A stretch of 64,000 nucleotides of DNA from Pisolithus tinctorius (taxonomy: Eukaryota > Basidiomycota > Agaricomycetes > Boletales > Pisolithaceae), in the NCBI GenBank assembly GCA_024663395.1, contig JANFAH010000044.1, positions 491,027 to 555,026 of the forward strand, in the 5' to 3' direction. The translations under genes were made by a program, and so were the position numbers. The notes below the pieces were generated by a model. That model was not told the DNA's origin, ran no database searches, and was given only the letters and a program-made list of their open reading frames with translations. Below are positions 10,301 through 20,653 of this stretch, in pieces; position 1 is the stretch's first letter; every line of letters starts with the position of its first letter.

Positions 10301-11640
10301 GCCGGGAGGCGGCACAGCAGATGTTAGCAACAATGACAGGACTGGATGTGAATTGACAGCTGCACGAAATAGGAAGAGTCATTCAATGGAGACAAGGCAC
10401 AACAAGTGCAGGTACTGAGCTTGATGGCTCAAGGATTTACTTTGGTTGTAGGACATGTTACTTACATTTTCACTATTCTAGGGAAGGTAGACATCTTCGA
10501 TGATCTGTGAATGTGATACATGCGACTATGATGACCTATGAAGGGAAGAAGCAGACTGTAAAGGATCGTTTGGGGCAAGTACAGCAGTCCTTGATAGAAC
10601 TATGACACCAACCGTTGAGGATACGAGAGACCATGCAACCTGCAAGAGATGTTGGAGTCATACCAGATGAGCTGGATAGCTCGATGTTTCGTTTTTGTTC
10701 AAGAAGTTCCTGTTATCTCACATTGTTTGCCTTACGACTACATTATTCTAGAGTATGCGAAGACTACAGTCAAGGATGGACATGCTCAAGAGCATGAAGG
10801 CAGTGCTCAAGTCAATACGACATCACACAGGGAACTCCGCAGGCAGCCACAGAAATCAGAGAGGGCCGATGTGGGTTAGAACAACAAAACCACATGCAGC
10901 ATGTTCGAAGTGACATGAATTTGCACCCAGAGCCTGAGCACTCCTCGTTCCTTTTTGTTCTCATGACAAGTCACTTACGAGTATTTGGTGTTAGGGTATC
11001 CAGTGGGTCCGAGTGCGAATGGTCAGCTTCCAGTAAAGAGCTGGCATTGAGTGAAGCAAGGGTGGAGTTCCTCAAGGCAAGAGGAGTGTTGAAGGCAAGG
11101 GCACTGGAAGGGAAACTCAGGAAGTGGATATATGAAATCCAGGTACCCTTTTTAGTTTTGATTCGAGCACTTTATACTGCGAAGTGCAGGTACTTTAGTG
11201 CGAAGGAAAAGGTGATCGACAAGAAGGGATGGCTCAAAGCCATTCATCAGTACTTAGAATCGAGACTTCGCCCACCTGACTATGAGGTTGAAGGCTGACA
11301 ATCAAGAGCAAAGCGAATTCATGCCTGTACCCACCAGAGTCGAAGACCTATCTTCAGAGAAGGCTTGAGGATATACAGATCCAAGGTGACATGCCTTATT
11401 ATGATTCGAGCTTATACTATGTCAGGATACTTTGTTTCTAGGGTCAAAAAAGTGGTGAATGAAGGCAGGTGACTCAAGGTTGCTTGGTGACACTTAGTGC
11501 AAGGGCTTCGGCCACCAGACAAAGTACAAGAAATCAAGTGTGCACATGCACAGGGAGTTGAGGCTGTGAAAATAGGAATGGGACAAGTGGACAAAGTGAA
11601 AGTCCTGGTGAGAGTATTGATATATAGTTTTCTTTAATAT
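7302..11640 (+). pseudogene. Module-repeat gene 1: about 14 tandem exon-intron units
   Basis: The region is a series of related units of about 200-280 bp (two are longer). Each has an exon ending near a GCTC(R)ATGGCTCA motif, then a short intron, then a new exon. The first exon is Ser/Asp/Asn-rich (MSDSGGSKDD onwards); later exons are Gln/Arg/Glu-rich and look coiled-coil, for example KQVRQLQFDLQQQLSRIQE near 8067-8120. A less repetitive exon at 9440-9990 encodes an open stretch with DEQDMLDILKRLGITYIIQ. The last exons (about 11000-11620) contain LRPPDYEVEG and LRPPDKVQE. Many in-frame TGA codons sit where CGA would continue the protein, so the copy is decayed. Phases between some modules disagree, so I cannot give an exact protein. 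The family is unknown; the 45.3-kb locus is a partial paralogue. Confidence 0.6.
7468..11441 (+). repeat. Array of near-identical 47-nt introns
   Basis: Clear introns lie at 7468-7514, 7672-7718, 7930-7976 and 8599-8645. All are exactly 47 nt, start GTTTGT/GTATGT/GTTCGT, share TTTTACTTAC near the branch-site position and end CTATTCTAG or CTACTCTAG. Diverged relatives lie near 8173-8211, 8880-8926, 9104-9152, 9356-9404 (GC donor), 10032-10077, 10433-10482, 10686-10751, 10946-10993, 11143-11200 and 11390-11441. Several of the diverged ones have lost the GT donor. Flanking exon ends repeat too, so whole exon-intron modules were duplicated. Confidence 0.75.
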
Positions 11641-12359
11641 GAGTTTTGCCTCGAGTGACTTTGTTCAACCAAGTCATGCTAGTCTTCAGGTGATTCTACT
11701 CACCCTGACATCTAGTTGCAATTTTCTTTCACTTTTCTTATGTGCGAGATCATCTTAAGGACGAGTAGGAGTCAAGAGCACATATGTGTATAAGGATGGT
11801 AAATACATGACTGAGTGAGAGTTATTCTTTTTTTTTATATAGGTACATATATGTCTTCAACTGCCTCATAAAGGCCAATCTCCGCTGTACCAGCCGCAGC
11901 GCTGTGTTATGCTGTGTTACCATGTCGTGCAAAGACTGTGCCTTGAAGAGCAGTCATCAACTCACTCTGCACTTGATTTATCCCTCACTTGTTCGTTCTC
12001 CTGGAGTTTATCTCCATTGGTGTTTGGTGCAAGGTTTGGGTTTTGAGAGGAGTGGTCGAGAGGCAGGGAGTGTGCTAGAGAGGATAAGAGTGAAAAGGGT
12101 TTGGTGAAACTGAGTGCATGTTTGAGGCCAAGGAAGTAGGCTGGTGCAGGTCGAGGATGTGGATAGGGGGATTGGGCTGTGAGGCCAGAAGTGGGTTTTT
12201 TGCGAGAAGGCAAAGGGTGAGAGGCTGAGTATTCGTTGGTGAGGTCAGGGCGAGAGGCTGTTTTGTGAGAGGGGCAAGGGAGAAGTTGGCAAAGCTGAGG
12301 ATGTCTGCACAAGGAAGAGGGGTGACTGAGGATGGTCGAAGTCTAAACCCCCCCTCAGA
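11641..12359. other. No supported gene
   Basis: AT-rich at the left, with a TATATAGG run near 11840, and purine-rich at 12050-12360. Short open frames on the minus strand are Ser/Pro/Leu-rich without motifs. I see no gene. Confidence 0.4.
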
Positions 12360-12831
12360 TGTAGGGAACAAGTTTGAGTTCCCTAGGAGAAGCTGTCTGA
12401 GTCAAGAGTTCAAGGGATGGAGAGTTTTCTTTTCTTTTATTTTCCTTCTTTGGTTTTTTTTTGCATTGTACCACTGGACTTGGTGGCGAGCAGCCGCATT
12501 GCTGACTAAGCACATGTGCTGTGTTTGCATGAGTTCAGTTTACCATACAATCCAGTACATGTCACAGGCCCTCAGTAGCAGGGTGATTTTGTCTTGCAAT
12601 TCAGCAAGTTTTCAAAGTTAGATTTATTACTTTGGGGAGTACCCAAAGGGCCAGAGGACTGGCAAGAGCTATTGGACAGACAGAGTTAAGTTTTCCATTT
12701 GAGTTCGCATTTTTTACATTTTTACTACACTTCATTTCTCCAAAACAGGACCTCCCTTTTGGGTCAGGCACAAATCTCGCCCATCTCTGACTATTTCTAT
12801 TTTTAGGTACCTTCTCTTACCTATTCCTACA
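12360..12831. mobile_element. LTR of family A, copy 1 (472 bp)
   Basis: Boundaries are TGTAGGGAAC and ATTCCTACA. The same unit recurs at 35798-36257 and 58231-58701, always alone, so these look like solo LTRs. No short target duplication flanks this copy (CAGA versus GCAT), and the right edge coincides with the abrupt end of the Ty3-I integrase. This copy probably marks a rearrangement rather than a simple insertion. Confidence 0.8.
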
Positions 12832-13680
12832 GCATGTGCCAAGCAATCAGTTCTGTGGTAGTCAGTGGTGTCACATCATTGTGGGATAGGGGTAAGAGGA
12901 AGGTAGCTTCAGTGAGGTCAAATGGGAACAGCGGTTCAACACCATGTACCATGAAGTAAGGGGATAAACCCATGGATTTCAAGATGGTGACCTGCTCGGC
13001 CCAGAACATGGAGTGCACAATGGTGTGCCAGTGGCAGTCATCGTTCTTGCAGCTCTTCATGATAGCCTCGCAAACATCATAGTGGTGACACTCTACAATG
13101 CCATTAGCCTGAGAGTTGTAAGGAGAGATACAGATGTGATGGATATGATATTGTGCAGCTAGGGCAGCTAAGGCTTGGATGAATGCAGGACCATTGTCAG
13201 TGACAATCTTGGTGAGCAGACCCCAGTGGCATAGAATGTCCTTGAAGATGAAGGACATGAGCATGGGAACATTTTCTGCATGCAACATGTGCCATTCGGG
13301 ATATGAGGTGAATGCACAACAAGCCTGTACTATGTAGCAGTAGCCGCTGGCTTTGGGCATCAGCATCGTGTCAATGTGAGCTTTATGAAACAGGCCCCCT
13401 ATCATGGGTACAGTGGGGGGGATATTAAGCTTCTCCATCTGGTGGATCTGGCATTTGTGACAAGTGCAAACATACCACTTCACATCCTTGACAAGCAGAG
13501 GCCACCAAAAGTGGAGGAGCAGGTGTGTGTGCAGACCATGAAGACACCTTTGTGTCCAAGGTCGTCATGTGCTTCTTTGATGAGATGATACTGCTTGGAT
13601 TTGTCGATGACTAGCTGGTGCCATCTGTGCAGTTCCCTACACCATAGGTTACCATCTAGGAGGAAGAAGTGGCTAGCCAA
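12832..13680 (-). pseudogene. Ty3 B-I integrase, truncated
   Basis: The N-terminal HHCC zinc region starts near 13680 (HLIKEAHDDLGHKG, then CTCHKC after a frameshift around 13490). The catalytic core then shows the three acidic positions in AHIDTMLMPKA, IVTDNGPAF and NGIVECHHYDV. The frame runs on to LTTTELIAWHML and ends abruptly at LTR A, so the C-terminal domain is lost. Integrase inserts the element cDNA into the genome. Confidence 0.85.
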
Positions 13681-13722
13681 ATTGAAGAAGGATGAGTACT
13701 GTGCATCAGTAAGGTCAGGAGG

Positions 13723-15837
13723 TCACTTGCAGGTTGCGAGGAATGCATGGATCATTTCTATTTTCGCTTCACATGCCTGAGCTTTTGCGGACTGTGGAAT
13801 AGCAGGGTCATCAGGGGTATCGGAAGGGTGATTAGCATCAGCAGTCACAGAGAATGTGAGATAGAAGGATGCAGGCAGTGGGAGGCTCGCCTGATGGCAA
13901 GTGGGTGGCAGTAGGGAATGATCTTCATGATTGGAAAGGGATGCAGGAGGCAGGTGGTCATTGACAGCCTCAGTAGAGAAAGAGTAAAAATGGTCTAGCC
14001 AATCCTCATGATTGTCATCCTTGGGCAGGTCGAGCTTCAACCATGGATGGTGGGACAAGCCATCAGGGCTGGCATGCCTGTCCATGGGAATGTGGACAAG
14101 TTTGAACAAGAAGAGGAGGATGCCAGCGATCCAGCGATTGATTGTTGCATTAGGCTGCAGATCTGGGTTATTTATCATGCCCTTAATATACTTCACATCT
14201 ACCTCCACAGTGAAGTTAGTGAGACTGAAGATGTATATGCATACTGCGTGCAATGCATGGAAGAGACTGTACAACTCAAGCTTAGCCTGGGAGTAGTGGC
14301 TCCCTACTTCATTGAGAGTGATGGATCCAAAGCAACTAGGGTACCGTTTTCCATCTTCACTGAGCTGGTAGAGGATATAGCCAACTGCGATGACCAAGGT
14401 GTCGACTGCTAGAATTACTTCACGACCACACTTGTAGTCAATTCTTTGGAGTGTGGGGGACTTTACAATTTCATCCTTGAGTTGTTGCATGGCAGTGCAT
14501 TGCAGTTCATCCCATGTGAATGGTATGTCTTTCTGCATGAGCGTGACTAGTGGCCATGCGATCTTGGCGAAGTCTTTGATGAAGATGCATAGTACACCAC
14601 AGACACTGAGGAAACCGCAAACCTGCATCAGGTTGTGGCACTTGGGCCAGTTGTGGATCTTCTGCACTTTGCTTTCTACAGGAATGCAACCTTCAAAGGT
14701 GCAATTGTGGCCAATGATCACAGTGGACAGAGTGGCTAGCATGAACTTCTTTGCCAAGGCAGTGGCTCCAATGTTCTGCAAATGCTGAAGGATACAGTTA
14801 ATGACTATACAGTGGTTCCAGATAAATTTCCAAATCCCAGGATTCTCCAGGATAGTCTCATAGGAGCTGTCTGTGCACTGATAGTGGGTGGTCTCGGATT
14901 TTACAGGGATGTCATCTATGAAGGGCAGGGTATGATGTGGGATCTCATCCTGGAGAACAAATGCAGTATCTCCCTGGTATACCTGTACTGCATTGGCATG
15001 ACCTTGCAGCAGAGTAGTAAGCTGATGTGGTCCGAGGGGGGTACCAAAGGTGGTGAGGTTGTGGGAATCCATGTGGAGTGCATGCTGGTCATACCCAGAG
15101 TAGAGGTCCATCATCACATACACTGCATATCCAGCAAAGGATTCTGCAAGATGTGCTACAATGGGCAGGACAGACATGTCGCAGATGGTCACTGCATTCA
15201 GGGGCTGTAAGTCATGCACAAGGCAAAGAGACTTTCCATCTTTCTTTACTATGCAGAACCAGCAAGAGCAGTAAGCCTCTGTAGAAGGTTCATACATGCC
15301 AGACTTGATGCGATCTTTGATCATGTCTATGACTTGGGCATGTATCGCACTTGGGATAGGGATATTGCGTTGGACCCAAGGTGTGTGTGGAATCGTAGGA
15401 ATCTTTACAGGTGGGAAATAGTGTTCATCTAGGTGTTCGCACTCTGTAATATCCCAAGTGAAGGCAGGCTCATGGACCGAGACAAGCCAAGTCACAAGTT
15501 TAAGTTCCTCCAGCCAAAGCCAATCTGCAGGATCAAGGTCAAGTTCCGCAGCCTGTTCAGCAGTGAAGTGGATGCCTGGGGTGAAGTCTGGTGGATGGGT
15601 TGGAAGTGGTTGGAGACCAGTGAGCAGATCATCAGGCAGACTGCACATGATGCAGTATTCTTCTGCCATTGGGGCAGGTACCATCCAAACCTTCTTGGCA
15701 ACTGGCTTGTAAATGAGAGTGTGAACTGTGGGATCTAGTTGATAAATGCTGTCGAAAGCAGCTATAGCAGAGGGGTTTAGTATTGTCTGAGTGGAAGAGA
15801 GGAAAGCAAAAGCAGGCAAGGGTATTCCAGTGGGCAT
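13723..15837 (-). CDS. Ty3 B-I reverse transcriptase and RNase H
   Basis: A 704-codon open frame. RT motifs include a substrate-binding block (SLCLVHDLQPLNAVTI), the first catalytic Asp in MMDLYSGYDQHAL and the FIDD form of the YxDD box in LPFIDDIPVKSE. The RNase H region follows (ILAVDTLVIAVGYIL and SQAKLELYSLFHALHA). The FIDD box and long N-terminal extension fit a Ty3 lineage different from the chromovirus at 50.9 kb. After a TGA at the end of the frame, coding resumes toward the integrase (PPDLTDAQYSSFFNLA), again consistent with a lost CGA. Activity cannot be judged because gag and integrase are broken. Confidence 0.9.
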   Translation of the reverse strand: MPTGIPLPAFAFLSSTQTILNPSAIAAFDSIYQLDPTVHTLIYKPVAKKVWMVPAPMAEEYCIMCSLPDDLLTGLQPLPTHPPDFTPGIHFTAEQAAELDLDPADWLWLEELKLVTWLVSVHEPAFTWDITECEHLDEHYFPPVKIPTIPHTPWVQRNIPIPSAIHAQVIDMIKDRIKSGMYEPSTEAYCSCWFCIVKKDGKSLCLVHDLQPLNAVTICDMSVLPIVAHLAESFAGYAVYVMMDLYSGYDQHALHMDSHNLTTFGTPLGPHQLTTLLQGHANAVQVYQGDTAFVLQDEIPHHTLPFIDDIPVKSETTHYQCTDSSYETILENPGIWKFIWNHCIVINCILQHLQNIGATALAKKFMLATLSTVIIGHNCTFEGCIPVESKVQKIHNWPKCHNLMQVCGFLSVCGVLCIFIKDFAKIAWPLVTLMQKDIPFTWDELQCTAMQQLKDEIVKSPTLQRIDYKCGREVILAVDTLVIAVGYILYQLSEDGKRYPSCFGSITLNEVGSHYSQAKLELYSLFHALHAVCIYIFSLTNFTVEVDVKYIKGMINNPDLQPNATINRWIAGILLFLFKLVHIPMDRHASPDGLSHHPWLKLDLPKDDNHEDWLDHFYSFSTEAVNDHLPPASLSNHEDHSLLPPTCHQASLPLPASFYLTFSVTADANHPSDTPDDPAIPQSAKAQACEAKIEMIHAFLATCK

Positions 15838-15989
15838 GTTCTACAGTATGAGTGCCGCAGGTGAAGGGAAGTTTGTCAAGGTGAAGGCTAGTGATGAGAA
15901 TGTAGGACTAAGGAACAGATAACAGTGGCTAAATAAGAAACAGGACGTCTTAGTGGGCTCTCCCTGACTGTTTGGTGGATCATCGATAC

Positions 15990-16895
15990 TCAAAAACCCC
16001 ATTTGACTATACTCTGGTGACTATGGCAGTGCTTGCCACACTTACAGCGCAGACAGCCCTCGTGCCATGGGCGCATGGGCAAAGTGTACTCGCAGCCGTC
16101 ATTTGGGTCTTGGAGAGTGATCCACTGTCTGCCATCAGGATAATTGTTTGTTACTGCACTCATAAGGCAAATGAATGGACATCCAAGGAGCATGTCAAAG
16201 TTGGCATGTTCAATTACTTGAACCTGGAGCATGACTGCTCCAGCACTGAAGTCAAGTTTCAGGTTCTCTAGTACACCTACAGTAGTGTCTTTAGACATGT
16301 TAGCAGATGTCATAGTCATGAGATGATTGCAGCACAATGGAAGCCCAATCTTTTCCCAGACATGCCTGGGCATGGCGATGATTTCCAAACCGGAATCTAG
16401 TATGCAATTGATGGTGACGTCAGTCCCAGGGACCTTGGCTTCAATGCAGTGGAGCAGCAGAGTGTGGTGAGCCACAATGGAGCTGTTGTCACCACGGATA
16501 ATGCAGTCTCTGTATTCATGCACAGTTCTTTGCAGATTGTGGCCAGTCAGCTCATTCACTTGTACTCCTTCCTCATCATTGCTATGAACTACCTCAATCT
16601 CGTTTGTGGTGACGCATTTTGCCATAGTGATGTCTCTGAACTGTTTGCAAAACTCTGGGGCTACTGCAAATAATTCTTTGACTGGCATGGCAATGCTGGT
16701 TTCAAGTACACACTCCATGATACACTTGGGTGCAGCTTTGTCTTTGAGAGGGAATGAGTAATGGTACTGGTTTTGATTGTGAGCTGCTGGGTATGGTGTT
16801 TGTGACAGAACAATTGCCACAGGAACAGGATCCTTGCACACAGGCATTGGAGCTGCATTAGTCATAGGAACATATGGTTTCGTAGTGGTGGACAT
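15990..16895 (-). CDS. Ty3 B-I aspartic protease region
   Basis: The frame contains a retropepsin core with the intact active-site triplet in INCILDSGLEIIAMP, followed by HVWEKIGLPL and, further on, FDMLLGCPFI (the expected hydrophobic-hydrophobic-Gly of retropepsins). It ends in a His/Cys-rich tail with CLRCKCGKHCHSHQ, just before the RT frame. The protease processes Gag and Pol. The sister copy at 22903-24045 has DSS instead of DSG. Confidence 0.8.
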   Translation of the reverse strand: MSTTTKPYVPMTNAAPMPVCKDPVPVAIVLSQTPYPAAHNQNQYHYSFPLKDKAAPKCIMECVLETSIAMPVKELFAVAPEFCKQFRDITMAKCVTTNEIEVVHSNDEEGVQVNELTGHNLQRTVHEYRDCIIRGDNSSIVAHHTLLLHCIEAKVPGTDVTINCILDSGLEIIAMPRHVWEKIGLPLCCNHLMTMTSANMSKDTTVGVLENLKLDFSAGAVMLQVQVIEHANFDMLLGCPFICLMSAVTNNYPDGRQWITLQDPNDGCEYTLPMRPWHEGCLRCKCGKHCHSHQSIVKWGF

Positions 16896-19516
16896 TGGTG
16901 CAGGTGCAGAGGGCTCGGATGCCTGGCAAGTGGCACATGAACTTTGAACACCAGGGGAAATGATTTCCTCTTCAACAGTGGCTGTGCATTGGTTGACTCA
17001 TGGAGGGTTGGCAGGACATGCCACAGGTCAAGCTGTGATTTCAACTCTGTTGAAGCAGGCTTTCTTTCCATGGGGAATGACTGCTCCCTTGTTACCTTTA
17101 TCTGCTTGGTAGGTAGCCCAAGCTTGAGCAACATACACTTGGAAGTCAGGGTCAGCTAGGTCTGTGACAGGTTCATCGACATCTTGGATGGTGTTTAAGA
17201 AGGCAGAAGGCTGGATCTCCAACTGCACATCAAATTCAGGATGAGCAATGCAGAAGAGGTTAGTGGTGCCTTGCACAGAGCAGCAGGAGTCACAGTGCAC
17301 CTGCTGGCCTGGTCTCTGTCAGCCATGATGCAGTCAACAGCCTCTCTCAGTGAGTTACATTCAGGGAAGCATGGGATTTGGCTCCTGTCCACCAGATAGA
17401 GACGGTTGTCTGTACCTCTCATGATCTTACTGGGGCAGATATAAACTTCAACAAGTGTGCACATCCTTGTCCAGTGGTTGGTGTCATGACCGTGCGTTCA
17501 TTATAAGTCCCTACACACTCCGCACCCTACTCCGCCGGTCATTCACTCACTCCGCACCAACTCTGCCCAACTTCTGTTGGTTGCGAACCATCTCCACTCC
17601 GACTGCTGTTGGACTTGTGTTTCTCTCCTACCGGACCGAGCAGACCGTTCTCTGAGGGGTCATGTGACTACCTTCGCAGTCAGGTACTCCGCAGCGCGCT
17701 CACCACATGGTCCAGCGCCTGGACTATTTCCTTTTCTGGATGTTCTGTGTTACCCATTCGTATGTCCTCTGTCTACCCTTCATTCATCGTCCAGGAAATT
17801 TTACTTGAAAATTTATGAGTCTCCGTATGTCAGTTCCGATTCCAGTTACTGTACCTCCATAGCAGTATAAGAGCATGTACTGTACTCTGCTGTTCTTCAG
17901 TACGAATATCAACTTAGTTCCTACTCCCTCTGATTCCGTCTTCTACCTGTCGGAGTTATCTCTGACTCTCCGTCTGTACTCTCCCTCTGAAATACGAGGG
18001 CTGAGATCGTGCAAGGGGGTAGCACACGAGCTAAACCCGACGCCCTCACTCCGCTCCACCTTTGTCTCGGCGGTCTTCGTTCCTGCCGACACTCCGCTAG
18101 TCGGAGTTCTGTCCCTGTGTGTTGGACTTGCTTCCGGACTCTCCTCTAGACCTTATTAAGCATCGGAGTTGGTTGGAGTAGGCCCAGACTTGACAGTTGG
18201 GGTCTGCACAGAAACCACAGCTGGGTCTGTGTTGCTGCAGTGGAGGCTGCATCTGGAAGTTGTATTCCTGTTTAACAACAGTACCAGAAGGTGGCACTTG
18301 CAGCATGTAAGCCAACGAGGGAGGTGCAGCTGGTGAGGCTGTGGTACCCATTGTTGGTACTGCACTACAGAGAGCAGATCCTGTTAGAAGGAACTTGGCA
18401 GCTTTGACGGCTTCTGCAAGCAGGTATGGGTTGTCAGGGTGGAGGTCAGTGTGGACTATGGAGAGTCAATGATGAATATGGTCTGCGATGGCCCTCAGGA
18501 AGCCATTCAGGAACATGGAATCCCATTCTGTCTCTGCAAGCTTTTTAGTTTTAATGAGCAGGGCAGAAATCTTAGCGAATTTTTGCTGGTATTCTCCGAG
18601 GTCATCCTGGTTTCACATAGGTTTGGACTGATATTCTTCAATGAGATACTGCAAATCTGCGCAGCAATAGCAGTCATCACCCTCACAGCCAGGGTACAAA
18701 CCCTTAACAGTGACTACAAAGGCATTCCAGTTGTCAGCCACAGGAGTGGCTTCCAGAAGTGTTTGCCAGACCTCGGCTTCTTCGAGGTCAGTGTAGCAGA
18801 TTGCAGCTCTGATCTTGCCATGGTCATCAAGAGCAGTGAGAGTACTGAGGAAGTCAATGTCTTCCAGGTAGCATGGAAGCTGTGCAGGAGAATCTCTGCT
18901 AAATTTAGGTGAGTTTTGTGTACCATAGAGTGGCATCTGAAACTGAGGATTAGCCATTGGTGGGTTAACCTGTGGTGGTGGTGCCAGATTGGTAATGGGT
19001 GGAACAGGTATTAGTTGTGGAGGCGGAGTGGTTGGTATAGTGTGCGAACAGGCTGGCAGAAGTGGTGGCAGGTTACTAATTGGCTGATGGGTGGTCTGCG
19101 ACCATGTGAGTGGTCGTGGCAGTGTGGCAGATGGAACTGAGAGTCTGGGTATAGATTTGGAGGTGTCAAAGAGACAGGAAAAAGAGGGTGTCAGTGATGA
19201 TGAATCAGATGATGTGACGGGTGTTAAAGGTGATGGCAGGGTTTCAGGCCTTCAGGGAGTCGAGTGGATAAAACCACTGGGAAAATCAGGGGCAGTGAGA
19301 TCTAGGTGATCTGACACGACAGATATCTGATCTGCCAAAATATCAGGGGGAGTGATCGCAGGTAGTACCCATGGAATGTCAGTAGGTAATTGCATGTGAT
19401 CTGGTGTTATGGGTGAAACAGGGCAGAAGAGGTCAGAATCTTCTGACAGGTTGAGATTGCAAAAGTGCAGGCATAAATTTTCTAGTTTGGTGCATTCAGC
19501 AGTGCACCTGAGCAAC
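16862..19516 (-). pseudogene. Ty3 B-I gag, interrupted
   Basis: Gag begins after the 5' LTR with an acidic N-terminal part (ECTKLENLCLHF), then a Pro-rich linker, then the capsid-like core (SPAQLPCYLEDIDFLSTLT, VKGLYPGCEGDD). The zinc knuckle (CGFCADPN) is cut in two by LTR D. Stops include TGA at 19252-19254, where sister copy B-II has CAA; both can derive from an ancestral CGA. The C-terminal linker resumes at about 17464 and runs into the protease frame. Gag would form the virus-like particle. Confidence 0.75.
17482..18195. mobile_element. Solo LTR D (714 bp) in Ty3 B-I gag
   Basis: TGTCATGACC at the left and ACTTGACA at the right form TGTCA/TGACA ends, flanked by a perfect 5-bp duplication GTTGG (17477-17481 and 18196-18200). 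The empty site is preserved in sister copy B-II (about 24400), where the flanks read through uninterrupted. The LTR is visibly CpG-rich, with about a dozen ACTCCG/CGGAGT hexamers, unlike the CpG-poor element around it. Confidence 0.92.
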
Positions 19517-19558
19517 CTTCTGGAAGCAACAGCAGAATCCCTCACAGTGGGCTCCAGT

Positions 19559-20210
19559 TGTAGGATAAGTCCAAGTAGCTGGATAATACGAGCTAGATGG
19601 CTTAGATAACAACAATAAAAAAGAAGGGAACAAAGTGTTTGTCCCAAGGGATTCTGGACTGTTGAGACTAGAAGGTGAGACCCAGTGCTTTGTAGTGGTA
19701 GTGCTTCGTGACATGTGCGGCATGGTCCGTGGAGTAGTACTGGCAATGTGAGCAGTATACATAGTTCATGCACAGCAGAAAGTGAGACATGTGGTGTAGA
19801 CAAAGTGGAAAAGAAACTTGTGGTGACCTTCCAAGTGCCAAAAGGTCCCATTCTGTACCAAAGTACAGGGCTTTATAGTCCGGGCAAACCTGGAACCTAA
19901 GTAAGACAAGGTACAGTAAGGGAAAACTGTGCAACAGCATGTACACACAAGACAGGATGGGCCAGAACAGAGACCAAGGGTATACTACCAACAAAAAGGG
20001 AACAGTGACCATGTTAAAAGAAAGGGTCCGAAGGAAGGGGAAGTGGCTGAAGCACAGTAGCCATGGGTATAACATTGTGTGAGAGGGAGCGAGGGCACGG
20101 GAAGGTAGTGCATGAACAACGGTGAACGTGAGAGGGGAGTGGATGTAACAGCAGTCATGGAACAGTTAATGATAGGGGCTTACATGTCCAGGGAATGGGG
20201 ATTCCTTACA
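19559..20210 (-). mobile_element. 5' LTR of Ty3 B-I (652 bp)
   Basis: In element orientation it runs TGTAAGGAAT to TATCCTACA and is followed by ACTGGAGCCCAC, which is likely the primer-binding region. It abuts the broken integrase of copy B-II at 20211 through about ten bases (AGTACTGTGC on the minus strand) that match neither element's integrase. Confidence 0.85.
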
Positions 20211-20643
20211 GCACAGTACTATTTTCTGTGCACAACATGCGCCATTTGGGATATGAGGTGAGTGCACAATGAGCCTGTACTATGTAGTGGTAGCTGCCAG
20301 CTTTGGGCATCAGCATCATGTCAATGTGAGCTTTATGAAAGAGGCCCCCTATCATGGGCACAGTGGGAGGGATGTGGAGCTTCTGCATCTGGCAGATCTG
20401 GCATTCATGACAAGTGCAGACATACCACTTCACATCCTCAACAAGAAGAGGCCACCAGAAGCAGAGGAGAAGGTGTGTGTGGACCATGAAGACACCCTTG
20501 TGTCCAAGGTCATCATGTGCTTCCTTGATAAGACGATACTGCTTGGATCCATCAATGACTAGCTGGTGCTGTCCATGCAGTTCCCTATGCCATAAGTTAC
20601 CATCTAGGAGGAAGAAGCAGCTAGCCAAATTAAAGAAAGGCAA
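20211..20643 (-). pseudogene. Ty3 B-II integrase N-terminal fragment
   Basis: The frame keeps an intact HHCC zinc domain (HLIKEAHDDLGHKG then CTCHECQIC) and the first catalytic Asp (AHIDMMLMPKAG). It ends within the core at the junction with the B-I LTR, so the second Asp and the Glu are absent. Confidence 0.85.
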
Positions 20644-20653
20644 GTACTGTGCA

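Larger units (their letters stand above)
12832..20210 (-). mobile_element. Ty3/gypsy element B-I, 3'-truncated
   Basis: A minus-strand Ty3 element in the order 5' LTR (19559-20210), gag, aspartic protease, reverse transcriptase/RNase H, integrase. The integrase is cut at 12832 where LTR A begins, and no 3' LTR is present. Gag is interrupted by solo LTR D. Coding frames are largely open but contain several TGA stops. Its sister copy B-II follows immediately at 20211-26441 in the same orientation. Confidence 0.85.

Noticed and set aside
11962..12371. Pro/Leu/Ser-rich minus-strand frames before LTR A copy 1
   Set aside because: They come from purine-rich low-complexity DNA on the plus strand and overlap each other in two frames without any motif.
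14008..14412. Plus-strand frames over 100 codons inside the Ty3 pol regions (also at 21740-22138 and 18439-18912)
   Set aside because: They are antisense shadows of the RT and gag frames; both Ty3 copies show them because the underlying sequence is the same.
19252..19851. 199-codon minus-strand frame across the LTR/gag border as a separate gene
   Set aside because: It is LTR sequence read through into the gag N-terminus; the matching part in B-II is split differently.
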